From an uncultured Ruminococcus sp. (GTDB lineage: Bacteria; Bacillota_A; Clostridia; RUG12999), in the NCBI GenBank assembly GCA_902783995.1, contig CACZTG010000253.1:1-5443 (forward strand): a stretch of 5,443 nucleotides of DNA. The letters run 5' to 3'. This document shows positions 1 to 5,414 of this stretch, piece after piece. The position numbers and the translations under genes are program-made. Positions within the stretch are counted from its first letter, which is position 1. The number at the start of each line of letters is the position of its first letter. The notes beneath the pieces are model-generated. The model saw only the letters and a program-made list of their open reading frames with translations, was not told the origin of the DNA and did not search any database.

Positions 1-667
1 TAAAATCACGCACCCTGTCATGCGTTTCACGGGCTGCCGAAAGGTCGTCAAATACCACAGAAAGCTTATTTTCATACAGAGCCTCATCCACATATGTAAT
101 ATCGCCGTGTATCATATAGAACAGTCCATCATTTTCAACAATTACAATACTGTTTCCGTTTGTATGTCCTTTTGCCTTGATGTAATAAATGCCATCGCGG
201 ATTTTCTGACATTCGGGGAAATTATAGTATGCGCCGTCAGTAAATTTCACGGGAACGATATTGGAAATTCCCTGTAATTCATCAGCGGACAATTCATCCT
301 CATTAACAAAGATTTTTGCGTTTGGGAAGGATTTAAGTTCACCTGAGTGGTCGGCGTGTTTATGAGTGAGAAGTATTTTTGTTACCTGTTCGGGTTTATA
401 TCCCAATTCAGCAAGTGCTTCCATATAGCTGCAAATATCTTTTCCTGTAAAAGCAAGGCTGGTTTCATCAGGCACTTCTTCGGGCGTCCCTGCAGGTAAA
501 CCCGTATCAACAAGGATTACCTCATCGCCTGTATCAATCAGATAATTCTGCAGACTTCCTCTATACCTGATATTCTTGTCGAACCTCTCCATTCCTTCTT
601 CACCGCCAAAAGCAAACGGTTGCGTATAAAAACCGTCTTTCCTGAATTTTACGGCTTTAATAATCAT
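1..667 (-). CDS. MBL-fold metallo-hydrolase, lactonase-like (C-terminus cut by window edge)
   Basis: This gene encodes a metallo-beta-lactamase-fold hydrolase, probably cytoplasmic since no signal peptide is visible. 222 residues are present and the gene runs off the left edge. Metal ligands visible are the T-H-K-H-A-D-H motif (His102, His104, Asp106, His107), His168 in GHTNGN and the bridging Asp189 in IHGD. The last His of the family would lie just beyond the cut, so perhaps 30-50 residues are missing. The order of motifs resembles the AHL-lactonase/glyoxalase II-like branch, but the substrate cannot be read from sequence. The start is ATG at 665-667, inside the stop of the regulator gene (ATGA overlap), with AAGGAG at 678-683 ten bases upstream, inside the regulator's last codons. 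Translation is therefore probably coupled and expression should follow the regulator's promoter. The fold and metal site are secure; a lactonase or detoxification role is inference. Confidence 0.9.
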   Translation of the reverse strand, partial: MIIKAVKFRKDGFYTQPFAFGGEEGMERFDKNIRYRGSLQNYLIDTGDEVILVDTGLPAGTPEEVPDETSLAFTGKDICSYMEALAELGYKPEQVTKILLTHKHADHSGELKSFPNAKIFVNEDELSADELQGISNIVPVKFTDGAYYNFPECQKIRDGIYYIKAKGHTNGNSIVIVENDGLFYMIHGDITYVDEALYENKLSVVFDDLSAARETHDRVRDF

Positions 668-1104
668 TTTTCCCAATCTCCTTTCAATAATTTGTAGAGT
701 AATTCTTTGTACGTTCTTATTTCTTCATCAGTCAGCCAGTGTTCTTCCATAAGCGTTTTCGGAACATCAACAGCGGCTTCTTTCAGTTTACGTCCTTCAT
801 CAGTAAGACGGATAACTATGTTTCTTTTGTCTTTTTCGTCTCTGCTGATTTGGACATACCCTTTTTTTTCTAATTTCCGTAATAAGTCCGTCAGCGTGTT
901 TGCCTTCAAGTACAACGCTTTTACAAGGTCTTTCTCATTGACAACCTCCTTTTCCCACAGAACCATCATTGTAATGTATTGGGTGTAGGTAAGGTTAATC
1001 TTTTTCAAAAGCGGTTGATAGCGTCTGAGTATTTTATTCGCAACGGCATATGTTGGAAAGCAGACCTGATTTTCAAGCAGTAAAAGCTCATATTTATCGT
1101 TCAA
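664..1104 (-). CDS. OhrR-type MarR-family transcriptional regulator (organic peroxide sensor-like)
   Basis: This is a 146-residue winged-helix repressor of the MarR family, OhrR/SarZ branch. The N-terminus reads LENQVCF, followed by RRYQPLL and LTYTQY. This places Cys15, Tyr29 and Tyr40 at the same numbers as the peroxidatic Cys and its two Tyr partners in B. subtilis OhrR. The recognition helix is about residues 69-81 (NTLTDLLRKLEKK) and the wing about 86-99 with Arg88, Asp92 and Arg94. The tail has AVDVPKT, close to AVDIPGT of OhrR. Length matches the family (about 147). The start is TTG at 1104: an in-frame stop lies 9 bases upstream, the two ATGs between them are out of frame and stop within three codons, and GAGGTG sits 5 bases before the TTG. 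It is the first gene of an operon with the MBL hydrolase. No ohr gene is in the window, so the inducer could be an organic hydroperoxide or another Cys-reactive compound (inferred). Family assignment is firm; the ligand is not known. Confidence 0.93.
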   Translation of the reverse strand: MNDKYELLLLENQVCFPTYAVANKILRRYQPLLKKINLTYTQYITMMVLWEKEVVNEKDLVKALYLKANTLTDLLRKLEKKGYVQISRDEKDKRNIVIRLTDEGRKLKEAAVDVPKTLMEEHWLTDEEIRTYKELLYKLLKGDWEK

Positions 1105-1120
1105 ATCATCACCTCATAAT

Positions 1121-1144
1121 AATTATATCGCGTCCGACATAATT
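1121..1144. promoter_or_regulatory. Candidate operator: 24-bp imperfect palindrome over the promoter
   Basis: The plus strand reads AATTAT-a-TCG-cgtc-CGA-c-ATAATT. Nine of 12 symmetric base pairs match: six outer, then three after one mismatch, with four unpaired bases at the centre. It covers the whole -10 and the 17-bp spacer and stops against the -35 hexamer. Size and symmetry suit a MarR-family dimer, and bound protein would block RNA polymerase. The regulator encoded just downstream is the obvious candidate to bind it. Binding is inferred; the symmetry is seen directly. Confidence 0.65.
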
Positions 1145-1150
1145 TGTCAA
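1122..1150 (-). promoter_or_regulatory. Perfect sigma-A promoter of the regulator-hydrolase operon
   Basis: On the minus strand TTGACA (1145-1150) and TATAAT (1122-1127) are separated by exactly 17 bases, matching the housekeeping consensus at all 12 positions. Transcription should start near 1115, leaving a very short leader before the TTG start at 1104. The DNA upstream of the -35 (1151-1192) is nearly all A/T and could act as an UP element. A promoter this strong normally needs a repressor, which fits the palindrome lying over it. Confidence 0.92.
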
Positions 1151-1193
1151 GAGTTTTTGTGAAATTTTATAAAAAATTATGTTAAATTTTCCG

Positions 1194-1229
1194 AAAAAAA
1201 AGCCGTGAAACTGCCCGAAGTATTCACGG
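1194..1229 (-). terminator. Intrinsic terminator, minus strand
   Basis: Read on the minus strand, CCGTGAA (1223-1229) pairs with TTCACGG (1203-1209). The stem extends by ACT/AGT past one bulged base to a six-base loop. One base later comes a run of eight T (1194-1201). It would end transcripts coming from lepA-hemW through the 1230-1492 region, and it insulates the regulator promoter at 1122-1150. On the plus strand no T-run follows the stem, so it is probably one-directional. Confidence 0.8.
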
Positions 1230-1421
1230 TTACATGCGGTTTTTTGCTTCGATTTCCGCATAGTTTATAAATTTGAAAACAATTCGTCCAGCCTTGTAAA
1301 CGGTGACATTGGCTATGGATGCAATCCACAACTTGATGTCGAAAACTGTCGGAGGCTCTGATAAGAAAACGATTACACCATAGGAAAACGTGTGTTTTCG
1401 TAAGGAGGTACAAAAATCCGT
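1230..1421 (-). pseudogene. Probable remnant of a large serine recombinase (C-terminal tail only)
   Basis: An open frame on the minus strand ends at TAA 1230-1232. Its last 39 residues contain TVFDIKLW, then NVTVYKAGRIVFKF, then AEIEA. This resembles the extreme C-terminus of large serine recombinases of clostridial mobile elements, which typically read like FDexLW..VdxVTVykDGRivFxFknGxEIe. Intact members have roughly 500 or more residues with an N-terminal resolvase domain and a zinc-ribbon; none of that is present. The part upstream of about 1349 (TDFCTSLRKH and beyond) matches less clearly. The frame can be opened from an ATG at 1481, but that lies inside the hemW 3' hairpin and has no convincing ribosome binding site. 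I read this as a decayed scar of a former mobile element. Recognition is from memory of the family pattern, so confidence is moderate; a small unknown protein is the alternative. Confidence 0.5.
1384..1399. repeat. Short perfect inverted repeat (GAAAAC / GTTTTC)
   Basis: GAAAAC (1384-1389) and GTTTTC (1394-1399) flank the four bases GTGT. It lies in the gene-free stretch between the recombinase remnant and the hemW 3' hairpin. No T-run follows on either strand, so it is not an obvious terminator. It may be a chance hairpin. Confidence 0.35.
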
Positions 1422-1433
1422 TAAAGTATGTTT

Positions 1434-1496
1434 ATAACCCGAACACAGATGTTTTTCCTGCCTTTTGATGGCGGGGGACATCTGCGCTTAGGTTAT
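1434..1496. other. 63-nt interrupted hairpin spanning the hemW stop codon
   Basis: Plus-strand pairing runs in three blocks: ATAACC (1434-1439) with GGTTAT (1491-1496); CAGATGT (1446-1452) with ACATCTG (1478-1484); and CCTGCC (1457-1462) with GGCGGG (1470-1475), which includes one G-T pair. The terminal loop is seven bases, and a 6-by-6 internal loop separates the first two blocks. The outer stem contains the hemW stop codon (1493-1495). As minus-strand RNA the G-T pair becomes A-C, so the inner stem is slightly weaker. No T-run follows in either direction, so this is not a classical terminator. It may protect the 3' end of the lepA-hemW mRNA or be part of an unrecognised RNA; I could not match it to a known RNA family. 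Confidence 0.55.
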
Positions 1497-2575
1497 ATTA
1501 AATCGCTGAGGATCGTGTTTGAAACGTCAAATCCTTTTTCGGAAAACCGGATACGGTTACCGTTTTTTTTCATAAAGCCGTTTTTCATATAAAAATTCGC
1601 TTTTTCTTCGGGAATAAGCGCCTGCGGCACTCCTTCGGTTAAGCGAAGCCCCATAATTATTTTTTCGGTTTTTATGTCATTTTCCGTTAAAAAATTTTTT
1701 TCACTTACGGCATTTCCCGTTTCGCCTATTTTATTGATATAGCTTTCAACAGCTTTTATATTTGCATAACGCAGCTTTTTGCCGTTATCCGGGATAAAAC
1801 CATGCGCCCCCGCGCCGAGACCGATATATTCCTCACAATGCCAATATTTAAGATTATGACGGCTTTCTCTGCCGCGTATCGCAAAATTTGATATTTCATA
1901 TTGATTTAAACCGTGTGATTTAAAAAAATCTATTGCAAGGTGGTACATTTCACGGTCAAGGCTGTCGGAAAGCGGTTTCACGCCTCTTTCGTAAAAAGGT
2001 GTGCCCGGTTCGATTTTCAGCCCATATGCCGAAATATGAGAAGGCTCTGAAGAGACGGCTTTTTTTAGCGTATCCGACCAGACTGAGAGCGTTTGTCCGG
2101 GCAGAGAAAACATAAGGTCAAGGCTGTAATTTTCAAAACCGGCTTCTTTGCATAGCCGGACAGCCGTAAAAATATCGTTTGAGCAGTGGATGCGTCCTAT
2201 TTTTTTAAGAAGAATATCGTCAAAGCTTTGAGCGCCCATACTTATCCGGTTTACGCCGAGAGCTTGCAGGGCTTTAAGGTAATCACCGCCGGCGGTTCCG
2301 GGATTCATTTCCACGGTAAATTCAGCATCTGCCGTAATTTTAAATGTTTTTTTTATGCCCGATATAAGCCGCGTGATTTCAAGGCAGGGGAGTGCGGTAG
2401 GTGTTCCGCCGCCTATATAAACCGTATCAATTTCATAGCCCGAAAAGCGCTGAGCCTCTTTTAAAACGGCGTTAATATAAGGCTCTGCGAGAAACATTTT
2501 GTCTGCATATGAATTAAAATCGCAGTATAAGCATTTTGATACGCAAAAAGGTATATGAATGTATAAGCCGAGCAT
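1493..2575 (-). CDS. hemW: Radical SAM heme chaperone HemW (formerly called HemN-like)
   Basis: This is a 360-residue cytoplasmic radical-SAM protein, complete or nearly so for a family usually about 375-380 long. The 4Fe-4S motif C11-x3-C15-x2-C18 is followed by Asp-Phe. True HemN coproporphyrinogen dehydrogenases have a fourth Cys there, so the heme-chaperone HemW is favoured. Other family landmarks are GGGTP (55-59), EMNPGT (89-94), NRISMGAQSF (109-118), a DLMFSLPGQT strand (153-162), YEISNFA (226-232), HNLKYW (240-245) and YIGLGAGAHG (250-259). A HemW-type C-terminal domain follows (EKIIMGLRLTEGV). The start is ATG 2573-2575 with AGGAGG five bases upstream. The stop of lepA lies 21 bases away, so the two genes are co-transcribed, as in many Firmicutes. 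Known family role: binding heme and delivering it to client proteins. Many database entries still name it coproporphyrinogen oxidase. In this lineage the usual hrcA gene does not follow. Confidence 0.95.
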   Translation of the reverse strand: MLGLYIHIPFCVSKCLYCDFNSYADKMFLAEPYINAVLKEAQRFSGYEIDTVYIGGGTPTALPCLEITRLISGIKKTFKITADAEFTVEMNPGTAGGDYLKALQALGVNRISMGAQSFDDILLKKIGRIHCSNDIFTAVRLCKEAGFENYSLDLMFSLPGQTLSVWSDTLKKAVSSEPSHISAYGLKIEPGTPFYERGVKPLSDSLDREMYHLAIDFFKSHGLNQYEISNFAIRGRESRHNLKYWHCEEYIGLGAGAHGFIPDNGKKLRYANIKAVESYINKIGETGNAVSEKNFLTENDIKTEKIIMGLRLTEGVPQALIPEEKANFYMKNGFMKKNGNRIRFSEKGFDVSNTILSDLI

Positions 2576-2596
2576 AGTATCCTCCTGACAGCGCGT

Positions 2597-4405
2597 TTAT
2601 TCATCAAATTTCAGCACCGCCATAAATGCCTCCTGAGGAACGGCAACGGAGCCTACCTGACGCATACGTTTTTTACCTTCCTTTTGTTTTTCGAGAAGCT
2701 TTTTCTTTCTTGTGATATCGCCGCCGTAGCATTTTGCGAGAACGTCCTTTCGCATAGCGCGGACAGTTTCTCTCGCAATGATTTTTCCGCCGACCGCCGC
2801 CTGGATAGGAACTTCAAAGAGCTGTCTCGGAATATTATCTTTAAGCTTTTCGGCAATTCGCCTTGCGCGCGCATATGCTTTTGATTCGTGTACAATAAAC
2901 GAAAGCGCGTCAACCATATCGCCGTTTAAAAGAATATCAAGCTTAACAAGCTTTGAACGCATATAACCTTTCATTTCATAATCAAACGAAGCGTAGCCTT
3001 TTGTGCGGGATTTTATAGCATCGAAAAAGTCGTAAATGATTTCGTTAAGCGGCAAGTCATAGTGCAGCTCCGCACGGTCGCCGCTTATATATTTCATATC
3101 CTTATATATGCCGCGCCGCTCCTGACACAGCTCCATAATATTTCCGACATATTCGTTCGGAGTAATGATTGACGCATTTACAACCGGTTCTTCCATATAG
3201 GCAATTGTTGCGGGCGGGGGCATATTTGTTGGATTATCCAGCATAATTTCGGTGCCGTTTGTAAGCCCTATTTTATATATAACGCTCGGTGCCGTTGTTA
3301 TAAGGTCAAGGTTATATTCACGCTCTAAACGTTCCTGAATTATCTCCATATGAAGAAGTCCTAAAAAACCGCAGCGGAAGCCGAAACCGAGAGCCACGGA
3401 GGTTTCGGGCTCAAACGAAAGCGAAGCATCATTAAGCTGAAGCTTTTCAAGAGCGTCACGAAGGTCAGGGTATTTCGCACCGTCCGCGGGATAAACACCC
3501 GAAAAAACCATGGGTACGGCCCTGCGGTAACCGGGAAGCGGCTCCGCGGTCGGGTTTCCGGCGTTTGTAACCGTATCGCCGACAGAGGTTTCGGAAACAT
3601 TTTTTATGCTTGCCGTAAGATAGCCGACTTCGCCCGCGCGAAGAACACTTGCCGGCTCAAGCCCGAGCGGTCTCATGTAGCCGACCTCAACAACGTCAAA
3701 CTCGGAGCCGTGAGCCATCATACGAACACGGTCACCGACCTTTACCGAACCTTCTTTGATTCTTATATATACAATAACTCCACGGTAGCTGTCATAAACG
3801 GAATCGAATATGAGAGCTTTTAAAGGGGCGTTTTCGTCACCGGCGGGTGGCGGAATCAGCTCCGCAATCTGCTCTAAAACAGCGTCTATGTTAATATCGT
3901 TTTTCGCTGAAATAAGCGGCGCGTCCTGTGCGGGAAGCCCGATTTCATCTTCAATTTCATTTTTTACATAGTCGGGTCTTGCGCTCGGTAAGTCAATTTT
4001 ATTGATTACGGGTACAATTTCAAGGTCATGCTCGACCGCAAGATATGTGTTCGCGAGAGTCTGCGCTTCAATACCCTGTGCGGCGTCAACAACAAGAACA
4101 GCGCCTTCGCAGGCGGCAAGACTTCTCGACACCTCATAATTAAAATCGACATGACCGGGAGTGTCGATGAGGTTGTAGGTATAATCGGTACCGTCCTTTG
4201 CTTTATAGTCAAGCTTAACGGCACGCGCTTTTATTGTTATGCCTCTTTCTCGTTCAAGCTCCATATTATCGAGAAGCTGTTCCTCCATATCACGCGAGGA
4301 ACACGAGCCTGTATGCTCCAAAAGACGGTCGGCAAGAGTTGACTTGCCGTGGTCAATATGAGCGATAATACAAAAGTTTCTGATTTTATTCTGATTGTAT
4401 TCCAT
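2597..4405 (-). CDS. lepA: Elongation factor 4 (LepA), ribosome-associated GTPase
   Basis: This 602-residue translational GTPase is full length (E. coli LepA is 599). It acts on the ribosome; proposed roles are back-translocation, rescue of stalled elongation under ionic stress, and help in 30S assembly. GTPase motifs are complete: G1 AHIDHGKST (15-23), G2 RGITI with Thr57, G3 DTPGH (81-85), G4 NKID (135-138) and G5 SAK (166-168). The EF-G-like domains follow, with the LepA-typical [14 protein letters not shown] stretch and the LepA-specific C-terminal domain ending [20 protein letters not shown]. There are no frameshifts or missing motif residues. The start is ATG 4403-4405 with GGGAGG five bases upstream. 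It is the first gene of the lepA-hemW operon, driven by the promoter at 4433-4461, and is divergent from sigH. Confidence 0.98.
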   Translation of the reverse strand: MEYNQNKIRNFCIIAHIDHGKSTLADRLLEHTGSCSSRDMEEQLLDNMELERERGITIKARAVKLDYKAKDGTDYTYNLIDTPGHVDFNYEVSRSLAACEGAVLVVDAAQGIEAQTLANTYLAVEHDLEIVPVINKIDLPSARPDYVKNEIEDEIGLPAQDAPLISAKNDINIDAVLEQIAELIPPPAGDENAPLKALIFDSVYDSYRGVIVYIRIKEGSVKVGDRVRMMAHGSEFDVVEVGYMRPLGLEPASVLRAGEVGYLTASIKNVSETSVGDTVTNAGNPTAEPLPGYRRAVPMVFSGVYPADGAKYPDLRDALEKLQLNDASLSFEPETSVALGFGFRCGFLGLLHMEIIQERLEREYNLDLITTAPSVIYKIGLTNGTEIMLDNPTNMPPPATIAYMEEPVVNASIITPNEYVGNIMELCQERRGIYKDMKYISGDRAELHYDLPLNEIIYDFFDAIKSRTKGYASFDYEMKGYMRSKLVKLDILLNGDMVDALSFIVHESKAYARARRIAEKLKDNIPRQLFEVPIQAAVGGKIIARETVRAMRKDVLAKCYGGDITRKKKLLEKQKEGKKRMRQVGSVAVPQEAFMAVLKFDE

Positions 4406-4432
4406 ATGAACCTCCCAAAGAGTGTTTAGTAT

Positions 4433-4461
4433 ATTTTATCACAAAAAAAACAAAATGTAAA
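4433..4461 (-). promoter_or_regulatory. Sigma-A promoter of lepA-hemW
   Basis: On the minus strand TTTACA (4456-4461) and TAAAAT (4433-4438) are 17 bases apart, each one base from consensus. The bases just before the -10 read TGTGA, which may add an extended -10 contact. The predicted start near 4426 leaves a leader of about 20 bases that holds the GGGAGG site, so little leader-based control is expected. Confidence 0.75.
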
Positions 4462-4489
4462 GAAAAAATATATGGTCGAAAAATGTAAA
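4452..4489. repeat. Direct repeat AAAATGTAAA, two copies 28 bp apart
   Basis: Identical 10-mers occur at 4452-4461 and 4480-4489 (start to start 28 bp) in the lepA-sigH divergent region. The first copy overlaps the lepA -35 hexamer. The sequence is low-complexity, so chance is a real possibility. If it is functional, it could be a paired regulator site acting on lepA. Confidence 0.3.
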
Positions 4490-4507
4490 TTTGTGAAAAA
4501 TTACAAA
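4490..4507. promoter_or_regulatory. Candidate operator: TTTGTGA-AAAA-TTACAAA palindrome upstream of sigH
   Basis: An 18-bp dyad with six of seven arm pairs matching ends six bases upstream of the sigH -35 (4514). A regulator bound here could act on sigH and sit between the two divergent promoters. The AT-rich composition makes such symmetry fairly easy to obtain by chance, and no regulator is identified. Confidence 0.3.
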
Positions 4508-4513
4508 AAAAGC

Positions 4514-4542
4514 TTGACAAAATAAAAAAAATATTATATAAT
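4514..4542 (+). promoter_or_regulatory. Perfect sigma-A promoter of sigH
   Basis: TTGACA (4514-4519) and TATAAT (4537-4542) are exactly 17 bases apart, matching all 12 consensus positions. A-rich DNA flanks it upstream. The predicted start near 4549 gives a leader of about 98 bases before the GTG at 4647. The alternating AT tract around 4531-4548 contains overlapping TATAAT-like hexamers, so the exact start could vary by a few bases. Confidence 0.88.
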
Positions 4543-4632
4543 ATATCTATCATATAAAATTATGCTCTGTCTGTGACAATTTTTTTGTTTAAAATGTGGA
4601 CAAACGGTGCTATTTATCAACATTTTTACTTC

Positions 4633-4638
4633 AGGAGG
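4633..4638 (+). promoter_or_regulatory. Ribosome binding site that sets the sigH start
   Basis: AGGAGG lies eight bases before the GTG at 4647-4649. The longer reading from GTG 4596 has only T-rich and A-rich DNA upstream (4581-4594) and no such site, and it would add 17 residues unlike the family. The start is therefore placed at 4647. Confidence 0.85.
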
Positions 4639-4646
4639 AATTTGCC

Positions 4647-5294
4647 GTGGCAGAGTCGAAAAAAGCGTTTGAAGCGAGGTATGAAGGTAAGTCCGATGAC
4701 GAGCTTATAGAGCTTGCAAAAAGTGACGAGTATGCTTTTGAGTATATTGTCACAAAGTATAAATGTATTGTTCTTTCAAAGGCGAGAGGTTATTTTCTGG
4801 TAGGCGCCGATAAGGAGGACATTATTCAGGAAGGTATGATTGGGCTTATAAAAGCCATAAGAGATTACAGAACGGAACGGGAAGCTTCATTTAAAGGGTT
4901 TGCGGAAATGTGCATAAACCGGCAGATAATCACAGCCATTAAATCCGCAACCAGGCAGAAGCATATTCCGCTTAACAATTACGTTTCACTCAGCCGTCCT
5001 GTGTATGAAAGTGTGGAAAACAGTGAAAAACGTACTGTAATTGATGTACTTGAAGGCGATTCATCTTTAAACCCCGAAGAAAAGTTTATAATTGAGGAAA
5101 GCTATCGGGGTATGGACGAAAAAATTATGAAAAGTTTAAGCCGTTTTGAAAAAAGTGTGCTTGGGTATTATCTTTCAGGCAACAGTTATGCCGAAATTTC
5201 GCGCCTTACGTCAAAACCTGTAAAATCAATCGATAACGCTTTGCAGCGTATAAAGAAAAAGCTTGAAAAGTATTATAAAGATATTTTGATGTAA
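4647..5294 (+). CDS. sigH: RNA polymerase sporulation / transition-state sigma factor SigH
   Basis: This is a sigma-70 family factor of 215 residues from the GTG start, close to B. subtilis SigH (218). It directs RNA polymerase to early-sporulation and stationary-phase genes. Region 2 covers about residues 20-115. GADKEDIIQEGMIGLIKAIRDY (53-74) is the core-binding and region 2.2 segment. SFKGFAEMCINRQIITAIKS (81-100) and ATRQKHIPLNNYVSL (101-115) cover promoter melting and -10 recognition; these stretches are almost the same in B. subtilis SigH. Region 3 is absent, as expected. Region 4 (about 159-208) has the helix-turn-helix GNSYAEISRLTSKPVKSIDNALQRIKKKLEKY for the -35. The gene is transcribed alone from the perfect promoter at 4514-4542. 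Its neighbours differ from B. subtilis, where rpmGB, secE and nusG follow. Regulation by Spo0A or AbrB-like proteins is plausible but not shown. Confidence 0.96.
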   Translation: MAESKKAFEARYEGKSDDELIELAKSDEYAFEYIVTKYKCIVLSKARGYFLVGADKEDIIQEGMIGLIKAIRDYRTEREASFKGFAEMCINRQIITAIKSATRQKHIPLNNYVSLSRPVYESVENSEKRTVIDVLEGDSSLNPEEKFIIEESYRGMDEKIMKSLSRFEKSVLGYYLSGNSYAEISRLTSKPVKSIDNALQRIKKKLEKYYKDILM

Positions 5295-5414
5295 ATGATA
5301 TTATGCGCCTTTCCGGGTGCTGATATAAATTAACTAAATCCTAAAAACTTAAAGAAAAGCTTGTTTTACAGGAGTCGTTTAAGGTCTTGGGAGAAAAAAA
5401 GTGAGGGAGAAAAA
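5295..5414 (+). other. Intergenic spacer after sigH; no clear terminator
   Basis: A weak five-pair hairpin, GCGCC/GGTGC, follows the sigH stop around 5305-5320, but no T-run comes after it. TGATATAAA (5321-5329) resembles an extended -10 with no good -35, so a separate promoter for the next gene is only a guess. Just before that gene GGGAGAAAAA occurs twice (5389-5398 and 5405-5414); the second copy serves as its ribosome binding site and the first may be a duplication. Readthrough from sigH into the next gene is possible. Confidence 0.4.

Noticed and set aside
20..277. 85-codon plus-strand open frame at the left edge
   Set aside because: It is the antisense of the MBL hydrolase, whose metal motifs are intact on the minus strand; no ribosome binding site or family resemblance was seen.
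1177..1413. 78-codon minus-strand frame overlapping the recombinase remnant
   Set aside because: It runs through the terminator stem and T-run, has no recognisable motif, and overlaps the better-supported recombinase-like frame.
1428..1580. Plus-strand frame starting ATG at 1428 after AAGGAGG at 1402-1408
   Set aside because: The ribosome-binding-like site is 19 bases from the ATG, too far for normal use, no nearer start codon exists, and the frame runs antisense into hemW.
2186..2464. 92-codon plus-strand open frame within hemW
   Set aside because: It is antisense to conserved HemW motifs (GGGTP, NRISMGAQSF region) and is best explained as a shadow.
4028..4342. 104-codon plus-strand open frame within lepA
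   Set aside because: It is antisense to the GTPase domain with its complete G motifs; the codon pattern of LepA explains it.
4596..4646. Upstream GTG start giving a 232-residue SigH
   Set aside because: No ribosome binding site lies before it, while AGGAGG is ideally placed for the GTG at 4647, and the shorter protein matches the family length.
4594..4703. Small upstream frame from ATG 4594 overlapping the sigH start
   Set aside because: No ribosome binding site precedes it and its sequence shows no leader-peptide feature such as runs of regulatory codons.
5303..5322. Hairpin after sigH as a terminator
   Set aside because: The stem has only five pairs including a G-T pair and is not followed by a T-run.
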